Source of the DNA: Bacillota bacterium
Lineage (GTDB): Bacteria; Bacillota; Clostridia; Clostridiales; Clostridiaceae
Direction of reading: 5' to 3'
DNA length: 21,723 nucleotides
Assembly (NCBI GenBank): GCA_030706065.1
Contig: JAUZPH010000008.1
Location: 1 to 21,723, forward strand
The position numbers and the translations under genes are program-made. Of this stretch, positions 1 through 6,782 are shown in pieces. Position 1 is the stretch's first letter. Every line of letters starts with the position of its first letter. Under the pieces are notes generated by a model. The model had not been told where the DNA came from. It did not search any database and saw only the letters and a program-made list of their open reading frames with translations.

Positions 1-380
1 GAAAAATGGCCACCGCCTCTGTGATCGTTAAAACCATTATATTTTACCCTGCCGCTGTAATCGGCATGTCCTGGCCTCATGGTATACTTTAAATTGTTAT
101 AGTCACCGGATTTTGTGTTTTTGTTTCTTATTATAACACTCAGAGGAGTTCCCGTTGTGTGGTCATCAAAATAGCCGCTTAAAATCTCGAAGTTATCTTC
201 TTCCTTTCTTGGTGTAACCAGGTCACTGGAACCGGGAGCCCTTCTCTGCATTTCCCTTTTGATCAGTTCCATATCCAGTTTAATTCCTGAAGGAAGCCCG
301 CTGATTACAATTCCCAGTGCTTCTCCATGAGATTCACCAAAAATCGAATATGTTAATCTTTTGCCCCAAACTCCACTCAT
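1..380 (-). CDS. aroC: Chorismate synthase, N-terminal part (runs off the window)
   Basis: Chorismate synthase converts 5-enolpyruvylshikimate-3-phosphate to chorismate, the last common step of aromatic amino acid synthesis, using reduced FMN in the cytoplasm. The visible 126 codons begin MSGVWGKRLTYSIFGESHG, the family's signature start. They continue with a GLPSGIKLD stretch, the RRAPG segment, a DDHTTGTP motif and the (R)PGHADYS and DHRGGGHFS motifs that bind FMN and phosphate. The start ATG at 378-380 is set by an AGGAGGT ribosome site 8-9 bases upstream on the minus strand. A TATAAT-like box lies at 418-423 (minus) with a poor -35. The remaining two-thirds of the protein lies to the left of the window. 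The identification is firm. Whether it sits in a larger aromatic operon cannot be seen. Confidence 0.97.
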   Translation of the reverse strand, partial: MSGVWGKRLTYSIFGESHGEALGIVISGLPSGIKLDMELIKREMQRRAPGSSDLVTPRKEEDNFEILSGYFDDHTTGTPLSVIIRNKNTKSGDYNNLKYTMRPGHADYSGRVKYNGFNDHRGGGHF

Positions 381-489
381 TCTTAGTACCTCCTGAAAAT
401 AGTTGTATATTTATTCTATTATAATCATTTTTTTAGCTCATAGCTACATAAATATATGTGAAAATTAGGATGAGGGAGCATTTTTGAAT

Positions 490-557
490 TTAAAATGAAA
501 GAATTAACTGCGGCTTGGCCATCTTATTTATGGACGGGCTGCAGTTAATTCTTTTAA
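490..557 (-). terminator. Long hairpin terminator behind the 554-901 gene
   Basis: Positions 498-511 and 541-554 form a perfect 14-bp inverted repeat (arm AAAGAATTAACTGC). The 29 bases between them can pair further through several G-T wobbles, leaving a small loop. On the minus strand it overlaps the stop codon of the 554-901 gene and runs into a T-rich stretch. It separates that gene from aroC. Confidence 0.65.
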
Positions 558-901
558 TTCAAATTATTTTTACTTTGTCTGTTATTAGGAATCATCCTGT
601 TTTTATTGCTTCCTTGTGTGTTATTATTACTTCGCTGGAAGTTGTTACCATAACGTGATTGATTCTTTATAATACGCTCATTAGGATGCTTCGAAATCAA
701 TCTGTCAAATCCTAAACCTGCAGCAAAGCAAATGAATCCGACAATTATATAGGGGATAATTTTCTTAAAACTGAATTTGTGTTTTTTGATTCTATCTTTA
801 AGTATGGTTCTTATTTTTATTTTACTTGTATCTATAGTAGGGAAATTGGAATTTTGAATTGTATTGTTTTCCGGGAGTATACTATCTATGTTTTCACTCA
901 A
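554..901 (-). CDS. Small single-pass membrane protein with Asn-rich tail, unknown function
   Basis: This 115-aa protein is not recognised. It has a polar N-terminal part (residues 1-46) ending in a Lys-rich stretch, one clear membrane segment (about 48-64) and a low-complexity tail rich in Asn, Arg, Ser and Gln (about 72-115). The positive-inside rule suggests a cytoplasmic N-terminus and an outside tail. The start is TTG at 899-901, chosen because AAGGAG lies about 10 bases upstream on the minus strand and the only nearby ATG runs straight into a stop. A weak candidate promoter (TTGTAA, 17 bases, TAGATT) lies at 928-956 on the minus strand. It is transcribed toward aroC but separated from it by a long hairpin, so it is probably its own unit. 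Confidence 0.72.
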   Translation of the reverse strand: MSENIDSILPENNTIQNSNFPTIDTSKIKIRTILKDRIKKHKFSFKKIIPYIIVGFICFAAGLGFDRLISKHPNERIIKNQSRYGNNFQRSNNNTQGSNKNRMIPNNRQSKNNLN

Positions 902-1056
902 TTTAAATCATCTCCTTATATTGAATTAATCTAATATTAAAAAAGATTGGTTACAAGCAAATGGCAACATTGTTAATAATTGATGAACATGTAATAAGAA
1001 TCTTTCGGCTTAGGACATGCTAGGAACTGGTTCAAAAAAAGATATTTCTTCTACAA

Positions 1057-1085
1057 TAGAAATAGACTTAAATTTCTGTTATAAT
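1057..1085 (+). promoter_or_regulatory. Sigma-A promoter of recQ (extended -10)
   Basis: TAGAAA at 1057-1062, a 17-base spacer and TATAAT at 1080-1085 preceded by TG (TGTTATAAT) form an extended -10 promoter. A second extended -10, TGTTATACT (TATACT at 1158-1163), lies closer to the gene and could serve as an alternative start. Confidence 0.5.
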
Positions 1086-1113
1086 ATTTAATCATATATT
1101 CAGGTATAAATAT

Positions 1114-1136
1114 GGAGATGGTATTGGTCCATCTCC
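1114..1136 (+). promoter_or_regulatory. Hairpin in the recQ leader
   Basis: GGAGATGG (1114-1121), a 7-base loop and CCATCTCC (1129-1136) form a perfect 8-bp stem between the two candidate recQ promoters. Only three T residues follow it, so it may be a weak terminator, an attenuator, or a structure that shields GGAGATG, which resembles a ribosome site. Confidence 0.45.
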
Positions 1137-1197
1137 TTTAATACTTGATAATTATGTTATACTATGGAACTTGTTGAAGAATTACTGAGGTGTTCAG

Positions 1198-2988
1198 ATG
1201 CTGGATAAATGTACTATGCTACTTAAAAAATATTATGGATATGACGGATTTAGAGAAGGACAGGGAACTGCGGTAGAGACTGTATTAAGCGGCAGGGATT
1301 CGCTTATAATAATGCCTACCGGCGGAGGAAAGTCCCTCTGTTACCAAATACCTGCCCTTGTTCAGGATGGAATTACCCTTGTTATATCTCCATTAATTGC
1401 ACTAATGAAGGATCAGGTGGATTTTCTGAATGGAATAGGTATCAATGCTGCTTTTATAAATAGTACCCTGACTGGTCCTGAAATTGAGGAAAGGTTAATA
1501 ATGGCTTCCAGAGGGGAATATAGACTGTTATATGTTTCTCCGGAACGGCTGGAGTCAGCCAGTTTCTGTATGGGCCTTGAGGGAATGACAATTTCAATAT
1601 TGGCTGTAGATGAGGCGCATTGTATATCCCAATGGGGACATGACTTTAGGCCGAGCTACAGGCAGATATCGAGCTTTATAACGAGGCTAAAAAAACGGCC
1701 GGTGGTTATGGCGTTGACAGCCACAGCCACGGAACAAGTTAGAGAGGATATAGTAAACCTGCTGGAGCTAACAGATGCAAACACCATAATGACGGGATTC
1801 GACAGGCATAATTTAAAATTTTCTGTCATTAATGGGGCTGATAAAAGGGATTTTATTAAACGATATGTAAAAGAAAATAGCGGTTCATCAGGAATCATAT
1901 ATACTGCCACAAGAAAAGAAGCCGAATCCATATATAAGTTTCTTAAGGAAAATCGATTTAAGGCTGGGCTATATCATGCAGGGCTCGGTGATGATGAGAG
2001 AAGTGCATCTCAAGACGACTTTCTGTACGATAACGTAGATATCATAGTCGCCACAAATGCCTTCGGTATGGGTATTGATAAGTCAAATGTAAGATATGTT
2101 ATTCATCACAACATGCCAAAAAGCATGGAGGCTTATTATCAGGAGGCAGGACGTGCAGGAAGAGACGGCGAGTACAGCGAGTGTATTTTACTTTTTAATG
2201 CCGGAGATGTACAGACACAAAAGTATTTTATCGATGAATCAAACCTTTCACCTGAAAGAAAGTCAATGGAATATCAGAAACTGCAGAAGATGGTGGATTA
2301 CTGTCATACCTCTTCCTGCCTGCGGAAATATATTCTTGAATATTTTGGTGAGACTGTTCAAGAGAAAAATTGCGGTAACTGTAGTGTTTGCTGTGATGTT
2401 AGTGAAAGACAGGACATAACTCTGGAAGCACAGAAAATTCTTTCGTGTGTATACAGGGCAGCGGAACGATATGGAAAGAATATGATAATTGATATACTTA
2501 AGGGCTCGAAAAATAAAAAAGTTCTGGATAATGAGTTAAATATGCTCTCTACTTATGGAATTATGTCAAGCATTGAGAGGGATGTGCTGAACCTTTTAGT
2601 GAACAAGCTTAGTGCAGATGGATATCTAAGGGTGACAGAGGAAACATTTCCTGTTCTAAAGCTTACATCCAGGTCCCTGGGGGTTTTGAAAGGGAACGAA
2701 AAGGTATTTATGAAAATTGAAAAGATTAAAAAGAACGTATCTGTTGATGATGATTTATTTAATCTGTTGAAGGGCCTAAGAAAGGAAATCTCCATACGTG
2801 AAAAACTGCCGCCATATATTATATTTCACGATACTACTCTGAGGGAGATTGCTTCAAAGCTTCCATGCAGCAGAGATGACTTGAAAAAGGTTAAGGGCTT
2901 CGGTGAGAAAAAAATTGATTTGTACGGTAGCCTTGTAATCGATATTGTTCAGAAATTTGTAAAGGATAAGAATGCAATTAGTAATTAA
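1198..2988 (+). CDS. recQ: ATP-dependent DNA helicase RecQ
   Basis: RecQ unwinds DNA 3' to 5' at stalled forks and in recombinational repair. The 596-aa length is normal for the full-length family. In order it shows motif 0 (FREGQ, about 18-22), Walker A TGGGKS with Lys45, the DEAH box at 138-141 followed by the RecQ aromatic loop region (CISQWGHDFRPSY), TATA motif III (about 174-177), and helicase motifs V and VI (TNAFGMGIDK; QEAGRAGRDG, about 315-324). A Cys4 zinc site follows (Cys374, 392, 395, 398), then a winged-helix region and a C-terminal HRDC domain (about 520-590). The ATG at 1198 has GAGGTG 6 bases upstream. It is monocistronic: a promoter lies upstream and a strong terminator overlaps its stop codon. 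Confidence 0.97.
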   Translation: MLDKCTMLLKKYYGYDGFREGQGTAVETVLSGRDSLIIMPTGGGKSLCYQIPALVQDGITLVISPLIALMKDQVDFLNGIGINAAFINSTLTGPEIEERLIMASRGEYRLLYVSPERLESASFCMGLEGMTISILAVDEAHCISQWGHDFRPSYRQISSFITRLKKRPVVMALTATATEQVREDIVNLLELTDANTIMTGFDRHNLKFSVINGADKRDFIKRYVKENSGSSGIIYTATRKEAESIYKFLKENRFKAGLYHAGLGDDERSASQDDFLYDNVDIIVATNAFGMGIDKSNVRYVIHHNMPKSMEAYYQEAGRAGRDGEYSECILLFNAGDVQTQKYFIDESNLSPERKSMEYQKLQKMVDYCHTSSCLRKYILEYFGETVQEKNCGNCSVCCDVSERQDITLEAQKILSCVYRAAERYGKNMIIDILKGSKNKKVLDNELNMLSTYGIMSSIERDVLNLLVNKLSADGYLRVTEETFPVLKLTSRSLGVLKGNEKVFMKIEKIKKNVSVDDDLFNLLKGLRKEISIREKLPPYIIFHDTTLREIASKLPCSRDDLKKVKGFGEKKIDLYGSLVIDIVQKFVKDKNAISN

Positions 2989-3028
2989 TTGAGAGGCTTT
3001 CATATAAATGAAAGCCTCTCAATTTTAT
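2987..3028 (+). terminator. Rho-independent terminator of recQ
   Basis: A perfect 17-bp inverted repeat (2987-3003 and 3008-3024) with a 4-base loop is followed by a T-rich run. The stop codon of recQ overlaps the start of the left arm. Confidence 0.9.
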
Positions 3029-3104
3029 CACTCCAAGACCAACACTTACCTGCTTTATAAAAGGCAATTTTGCAGAAATTAAAGTTGAAAGGTGGGATAG
3101 AACA

Positions 3105-3284
3105 ATGAGTTTTGATTTAACTAGTATTATACAGATTGTTGAAACTTCAAATATAAGTGAGGTAAATAATTTTCTGGATGAAGGATGGAGACTCATCGAT
3201 ACCTATTCCACAATGTTTTCTTTTGAAACCGATGACAAGGTAGAGATGTATATACTTGGAAAACCTCTGAACACTGAGAGGTAG
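3105..3284 (+). CDS. 59-aa conserved-type small protein, unknown function
   Basis: The ORF runs from ATG at 3105 to TAG at 3282-3284 with AAAGGTGGG about 8 bases upstream, a good ribosome site. The protein starts MSFDLTSIIQIVETSN and holds the pattern VNNFLDEGWRLIDTYS, then YILGKP near the end. This 'VNxxLxxGWxLIxxY...YxLG' pattern occurs in small proteins of unknown function in Firmicutes and their phages. I recall the pattern from memory and have not verified it. It precedes the 3313 gene by 28 bases and probably shares its transcript, since the next terminator is at 3635-3677. There is no signal peptide or membrane segment. Confidence 0.75.
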   Translation: MSFDLTSIIQIVETSNISEVNNFLDEGWRLIDTYSTMFSFETDDKVEMYILGKPLNTER

Positions 3285-3312
3285 TAAATATTATGATGGA
3301 GGGATATCAGAG

Positions 3313-3618
3313 ATGAGCAACTTCAGCCCCGATGATTTTGAAGCAATAATTGATAATGTAAGGAAGAAGATAAACGATTTTATTGAATGTGACAATACAC
3401 GGGCAATAGAAAGCAATCTTAATACAAAAAGTATGGTCTTTGAAGCTAGAGGCAGTGAAGAAGTAAATGGTGCTGTAATAATTGGCGAAGATAACGGGCA
3501 GATTGCAGTGGACATAAGTGTTCCGGATGGTAGTGTGCGGAGTTTTATACTTAAAGACAAGAATGACAGATCGGGAATAAACAATATTATCGGCTGGTTC
3601 AGGCAGAATTACAGCTGA
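3313..3618 (+). CDS. 101-aa soluble protein, unknown function
   Basis: ATG at 3313 has GGAGGG about 9 bases upstream. The N-terminal third is a charged amphipathic helix region (residues 4-25). The rest looks like alternating beta strands (for example NGAVIIGEDNG and QIAVDISVPDG), ending in an IIGWFRQNY tail. There are no Cys residues after the N-terminal Cys25, no membrane segment and no catalytic motif that I recognise. It follows the 59-aa gene at 3105 and is closed by a terminator, so the pair forms a two-gene unit. Function is unknown. Confidence 0.78.
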   Translation: MSNFSPDDFEAIIDNVRKKINDFIECDNTRAIESNLNTKSMVFEARGSEEVNGAVIIGEDNGQIAVDISVPDGSVRSFILKDKNDRSGINNIIGWFRQNYS

Positions 3619-3634
3619 ATTATATCCATAAAGG

Positions 3635-3677
3635 TAAAACTGTAACATCGTTTTTAATGTATGTTACAGTTTTATAC
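3635..3677 (+). terminator. Terminator of the 3105-3618 pair
   Basis: The perfect 14-bp repeat TAAAACTGTAACAT (3635-3648) pairs with 3661-3674 around a 12-base loop. The right arm ends in T residues. It may also serve the minus-strand gene that ends at 3691. Confidence 0.75.
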
Positions 3678-3690
3678 AAAAAATATTTTA

Positions 3691-3864
3691 TTATTCATTT
3701 TTGGTATTTTCATCAGACTTATTTAAATTTTCATCTGGCGGATAGAATGTACCCATATCTATTGTTATATATTTTGATGTTGAGCCGCTGTTTGGATCAT
3801 TTAACTTAAAGCCATCTACTTTTTTCCTAAGTTTCTCATCAACTGTAGCGCACTTTTTTTTCAT
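3691..3864 (-). CDS. 57-aa small protein, unknown function
   Basis: On the minus strand ATG at 3862-3864 is preceded by TAAGGAGGA, a near-consensus ribosome site 8 bases away. The ORF stays open to TAA at 3691-3693. The protein begins MKKKCATVDEKLRKKVDGF, has a Gly/Ser segment, the hydrophobic stretch YITIDMGTFYPP, and a polar acidic C-terminus. It has a single Cys and no membrane segment. It is not recognised. The strong ribosome site and isolated monocistronic setting (it opposes the plus-strand genes on both sides) argue for a real gene. A spore or surface peptide, or a peptide precursor, cannot be excluded. Confidence 0.62.
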   Translation of the reverse strand: MKKKCATVDEKLRKKVDGFKLNDPNSGSTSKYITIDMGTFYPPDENLNKSDENTKNE

Positions 3865-3949
3865 AGCATATTCCTCCTTAGACTTATACCATTATTTTGT
3901 GTTTATACTTAAAGCGTATACATTCGCAGCCGGGGACTTAAACTAAAAA

Positions 3950-4063
3950 TGGAGGTGTGGCATAGTGGCCCAGGATTATGACGCAGGTCACGATGCCTGG
4001 AGTGAAACCTATAATAATCCGGAAGTATATAGATGGATGTTGAATCAGACTAGACCTGTATAA
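3950..4063 (+). pseudogene. Remnant of the catalytic-His end of an alpha/beta-hydrolase esterase
   Basis: Only about 35 codons remain in this frame. Translation from GTG at 3965 gives 32 residues containing DAGHDAWSETYNNPEVYRWM. The GHDxWxxxYxxPxxYxWxL pattern is the end of polyhydroxybutyrate-depolymerase/feruloyl-esterase-like (CE1-type) alpha/beta hydrolases, and its His is the catalytic one. The nucleophile elbow (GxSxG) and the acid residue are absent upstream, where a stop at 3944-3946 closes the frame. GGAGGTG lies 8 bases before the GTG, so a 32-residue peptide might be translated, but a decayed gene end is the simpler reading. No insertion sequence or repeat explains the loss. Confidence 0.6.
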
Positions 4064-4072
4064 ACAATTACA

Positions 4073-4101
4073 TTGATAAACGTCGTTTAAGGATGTATAA
4101 T
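4073..4101 (+). promoter_or_regulatory. Sigma-A promoter of the tautomerase gene
   Basis: TTGATA at 4073-4078, exactly 17 bases of spacer, and TATAAT at 4096-4101 give 11 of 12 consensus bases. It is the best promoter in the window and leaves a leader of about 50 bases. Confidence 0.75.
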
Positions 4102-4156
4102 ATCATATGAAAAATATACCTAGATAGTTAAATTACATAATGAAAGGTGATGCATT

Positions 4157-4351
4157 ATGCCAATAATTACAATTGAAGGACCTGAAATAAGCAGAGAACA
4201 GAAAGTTGAACTTGTAAAAGGGGTTTGTGAATTATTAACCAGAGTTTATAAATTGCCTGAGGATACAATAAATACGATTATCAAGGAGAATAATCCGGAT
4301 AATCTTGGGCATGGAGCGAAGCTTATTTCCGATTTAAGAGCAGGAAAATAG
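4157..4351 (+). CDS. 4-oxalocrotonate tautomerase family protein (DmpI-like)
   Basis: This 64-aa protein starts MPIITIEGP. After removal of Met, Pro1 is the catalytic base of the tautomerase superfamily, and 60-65 residues is the normal monomer size (the enzymes are hexamers). The body, REQKVELVKGVCELLTRVY followed by IKENNPDNLGHGAKLI, matches the beta-alpha-beta plan with the ENxPxNxGxGG-like segment of DmpI-type members. The substrate cannot be named: many clostridial members have no assigned pathway and no catechol meta-cleavage genes are near. The ribosome site is AAAGGTGAT. It is monocistronic, with its own strong promoter and terminator. Confidence 0.88.
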   Translation: MPIITIEGPEISREQKVELVKGVCELLTRVYKLPEDTINTIIKENNPDNLGHGAKLISDLRAGK

Positions 4352-4361
4352 TTTGAATCTT

Positions 4362-4392
4362 AAAGGATGGGAAAACCATCCTTTCTCTATTT
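4362..4392 (+). terminator. Terminator of the tautomerase gene
   Basis: AAAGGATGG (4362-4370), loop GAAAA, and CCATCCTTT (4376-4384) form a 9-bp stem followed by a T-rich tail. Confidence 0.78.
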
Positions 4393-4460
4393 AAGCAAAA
4401 TATACACTGTAGTTATGATAGTATAAGGGAAAAAATAATATGGAGTCCAAACTAATAATA

Positions 4461-4489
4461 TTCAAAATAGCAGAGTAATATAGTATAAT
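4461..4489 (+). promoter_or_regulatory. Candidate promoter of the surface-protein cluster
   Basis: TTCAAA at 4461-4466, a 17-base spacer and TATAAT at 4484-4489. The leader to the lipoprotein gene would be about 105 bases and holds no structure that I recognise. Confidence 0.5.
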
Positions 4490-4602
4490 ACTATGACAAG
4501 CATTCTCACACCTGAATTATATAAAGAGCTGCTGCAAAATTATGAGTTTGATATTATTATAATGAGAATAAGCAGGTACTAAATTCCGTTGGAGGCTCAT
4601 AT

Positions 4603-5541
4603 ATGAAATTAATGAGATTGGCTGCTTCACTTTGTATTGGAGCAATGATAATAATGCTTTTCGGATGTAACAATGATATAAACCTAGACCTCAATATAAA
4701 GAATGGGGACAAGTATCTTTTCCGAGCTATGATAGAACGGAACATAATTTTAGATATAGAGAATAGAGAAATTCAAACAAGAGAGAAAAGTGATACTACC
4801 TTTAATTTGAAGGTCTTAAATGTCGATAAAGATAAAAGTTCGACTATTGAATATGAATATAACTCTATTCATATCGCTATTGAATCCGGAGAAAAGATTA
4901 TCGAGTATGATACAAAGAATTCTGACAAGAGCAGCCCGCTTTTGGTTTTGTATAAATCCATTGTGGGAAAAGGCTTCACAGTCAAATTGGATAATAAAGG
5001 CCAGGTTATAGAAATCAAGGGTGTTGATGATATGCTTAATTCTGTTCTTGAGAAGTTTCCAGGCACTGAAGAAGAGAAGAAATCTGTGATGAAATCACTT
5101 AGTGAAAACTTCGGGGAGGAAGCTGTGAAATCAATGATTATCCAGTCCTTAGGTTACTTTCCTCAGAAGGAGATTAAGAATAATGTCAACTGGGAAACCA
5201 AGTATGATATGAAAATGGCACTTCCCACCACTGTAATAAATAAATTGACCCTTATAGACAGTGACAATAAGGGTTTAAAGGTTGACAACGCCGGAACTGT
5301 TAATATCGATACAAAGGAAACACCAATCGATTTTATGGGAGTTAAGGCTAATTTGAATTTAACCGGCGAGATCAAAGGAACTCTCAGCATAGACAAGCTT
5401 AGTGGCCTTCTTAAAGATGAGAATGTTACTCAGAATTTACAGGGCAGTATTGAAGTAATAGCTGGAGGTTCTATAACTCAAAGTATTAAAGCCCCTGTTA
5501 AGATTGAAGCAAATTCAAGTTATACAATGATGAAAAGATAA
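4603..5541 (+). CDS. Secreted lipoprotein, DUF6263-like
   Basis: This 312-aa protein starts with a lipoprotein signal: a basic N-terminus (MKLMR), a hydrophobic core and the lipobox LFGC with lipidated Cys22. The mature part is rich in beta-strand patterns with alternating hydrophobic residues. It holds a predicted helical insertion at about 142-180 with Glu/Lys-rich runs. The general plan resembles clostridial lipoproteins of the DUF6263 type. That assignment is from memory and tentative. No enzyme motif is seen; a substrate-binding or envelope-stabilising role outside the membrane is plausible. The ATG at 4603 follows GGAGG with 7-base spacing. The next two plus-strand genes also encode surface proteins. 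Confidence 0.85.
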   Translation: MKLMRLAASLCIGAMIIMLFGCNNDINLDLNIKNGDKYLFRAMIERNIILDIENREIQTREKSDTTFNLKVLNVDKDKSSTIEYEYNSIHIAIESGEKIIEYDTKNSDKSSPLLVLYKSIVGKGFTVKLDNKGQVIEIKGVDDMLNSVLEKFPGTEEEKKSVMKSLSENFGEEAVKSMIIQSLGYFPQKEIKNNVNWETKYDMKMALPTTVINKLTLIDSDNKGLKVDNAGTVNIDTKETPIDFMGVKANLNLTGEIKGTLSIDKLSGLLKDENVTQNLQGSIEVIAGGSITQSIKAPVKIEANSSYTMMKR

Positions 5542-5610
5542 CCAGGATATATTCAAATATAGCCGAAAAATGCTTCAGTTAGTATTTAAGGTCATAATTA
5601 ATTTATATAT

Positions 5611-5639
5611 TTGACATACTTCTGTAACAAAATTAGCTT
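5611..5639 (+). promoter_or_regulatory. Possible promoter of the phosphodiester glycosidase gene
   Basis: A perfect -35 TTGACA lies at 5611-5616. At 17-base spacing the -10 is only TAGCTT (5634-5639), three of six consensus bases. No clear terminator follows the lipoprotein gene, so read-through from upstream is also possible. Confidence 0.35.
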
Positions 5640-5690
5640 ATCATGATGAAGTAAGTCTTTTAATAAAAGATCCTGTCTTAAGGAGGAAAG

Positions 5691-6701
5691 ATGAAAAAGC
5701 GTAGGGAAAAGATGCAAAAGAAAAAGAAACTTAGTTTCAAAAAGTTCATTCTATTCTTTTTGTTCCAAATAGTATTTTTATTGATAACTACTCCGTTCTG
5801 GATATTTAAAGGCCCCTTTAAGAATGTAAAAGACACCATGGTTGAATCCATTATGGCAACAAGGCATAAGTATCTTGCAACGATTTTTCTAAGTCAATCG
5901 GAGGTAGACAGTATTATTTCAAAAAGTATATCCAATGCAAAGACAGACAGTCAGGATACGACACAAATTAAAGTGTCAGACAACGGAGATGTAAATATCT
6001 CTAGATTCGATATTCATACTGCAAGATTTGACGGTTATATTCTGGAAATAAATAATCCTAAAAGTGTAAAGGTTGGGATGACCCAAAAACTCGGTAAGGT
6101 TGGACAAACAACCAGTGAAATCGCTGAGGAAAATAACGCAGTTGCAGCAATAAATGGAGGTGCTTTTAGGGATTCATCCAATGATGGTAAAATTTATGAA
6201 GGAACCGGAGCCTTTCCGGGCGGAATCGTATTATCCGACGGGAAGTTATTATTCAGTGATGCAAAAGATGACGAGTTAGTGGATGTTACAGGCTTCACCA
6301 AGGATGGCATCTTAGTTGTTGGAAAATATACTTATAACCAGTTAAAGAAAATGGACGTAACGGAAGCTTTGTCTTTTGGGGGAGTAAACAGCACACTTAT
6401 TGTAAATGGAAAACCCCAAATTCAGGATGATGGTGGACAAGGATTGAACCCCAGGACTGCAATAGGACAAAAGGAAAATGGAACTGTAATCATGCTTGTT
6501 ATAGATGGAAGAGGGCTGGTAAAGAACGGTGCTACATTAAGAGAAATACAGGATATCATGTTGAAAATGGGAGCCTGGAATGCAGCGAATTTGGATGGGG
6601 GCTCATCGACGACCATGTATTATAATGGAAGTGTCATTAACAATCCATCTAACTGGGATGGGGAGAGAACTGTAGCCACAGCTTTCTATGTGGAGAAATA
6701 A
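5691..6701 (+). CDS. Membrane-anchored phosphodiester glycosidase (NAGPA/DUF2233 type)
   Basis: The 336-aa protein has a strongly basic N-terminus (residues 1-18), one membrane segment (about 19-39) and an extracytoplasmic domain. The domain carries the hallmarks of the phosphodiester glycosidase family: AAINGGAF (152-159), NPRTAIG (253-259), IDGR (271-274), and NLDGGSSTTMYYNG (300-313) with a final ERTVATAFYV. Characterised relatives (the mammalian uncovering enzyme NAGPA and bacterial homologues) cleave sugar-1-phosphodiester bonds, so here the substrate may be a cell-wall or exopolysaccharide phosphodiester. That is inference. The ATG at 5691 follows AAGGAGGAAAG. It stands between two other surface-protein genes in the same direction. 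Confidence 0.9.
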   Translation: MKKRREKMQKKKKLSFKKFILFFLFQIVFLLITTPFWIFKGPFKNVKDTMVESIMATRHKYLATIFLSQSEVDSIISKSISNAKTDSQDTTQIKVSDNGDVNISRFDIHTARFDGYILEINNPKSVKVGMTQKLGKVGQTTSEIAEENNAVAAINGGAFRDSSNDGKIYEGTGAFPGGIVLSDGKLLFSDAKDDELVDVTGFTKDGILVVGKYTYNQLKKMDVTEALSFGGVNSTLIVNGKPQIQDDGGQGLNPRTAIGQKENGTVIMLVIDGRGLVKNGATLREIQDIMLKMGAWNAANLDGGSSTTMYYNGSVINNPSNWDGERTVATAFYVEK

Positions 6702-6782
6702 TGTAGGAAGGATAAAAAATCAGGATAAATATACTATATGGATTTTATTACTTTCTATATGGATCTAACTGAGGAGAAAAAA

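Noticed and set aside
3307..3648. Long open frames on the minus strand across the 101-aa gene
   Set aside because: They lack ribosome sites, have odd residue composition and overlap a plus-strand gene that has good start and stop signals.
4493..4582. A 29-codon plus-strand frame (starts MTSILTPELYK) before the lipoprotein gene
   Set aside because: It has no ribosome site, and its ATG lies at or before the start of transcription predicted from the TATAAT at 4484-4489.
6738..6782. Upstream ATG that would add 15 residues to the propeller protein
   Set aside because: It has no good ribosome site, whereas GAGGAG precedes ATG 6783 and gives a normal signal-anchor start.
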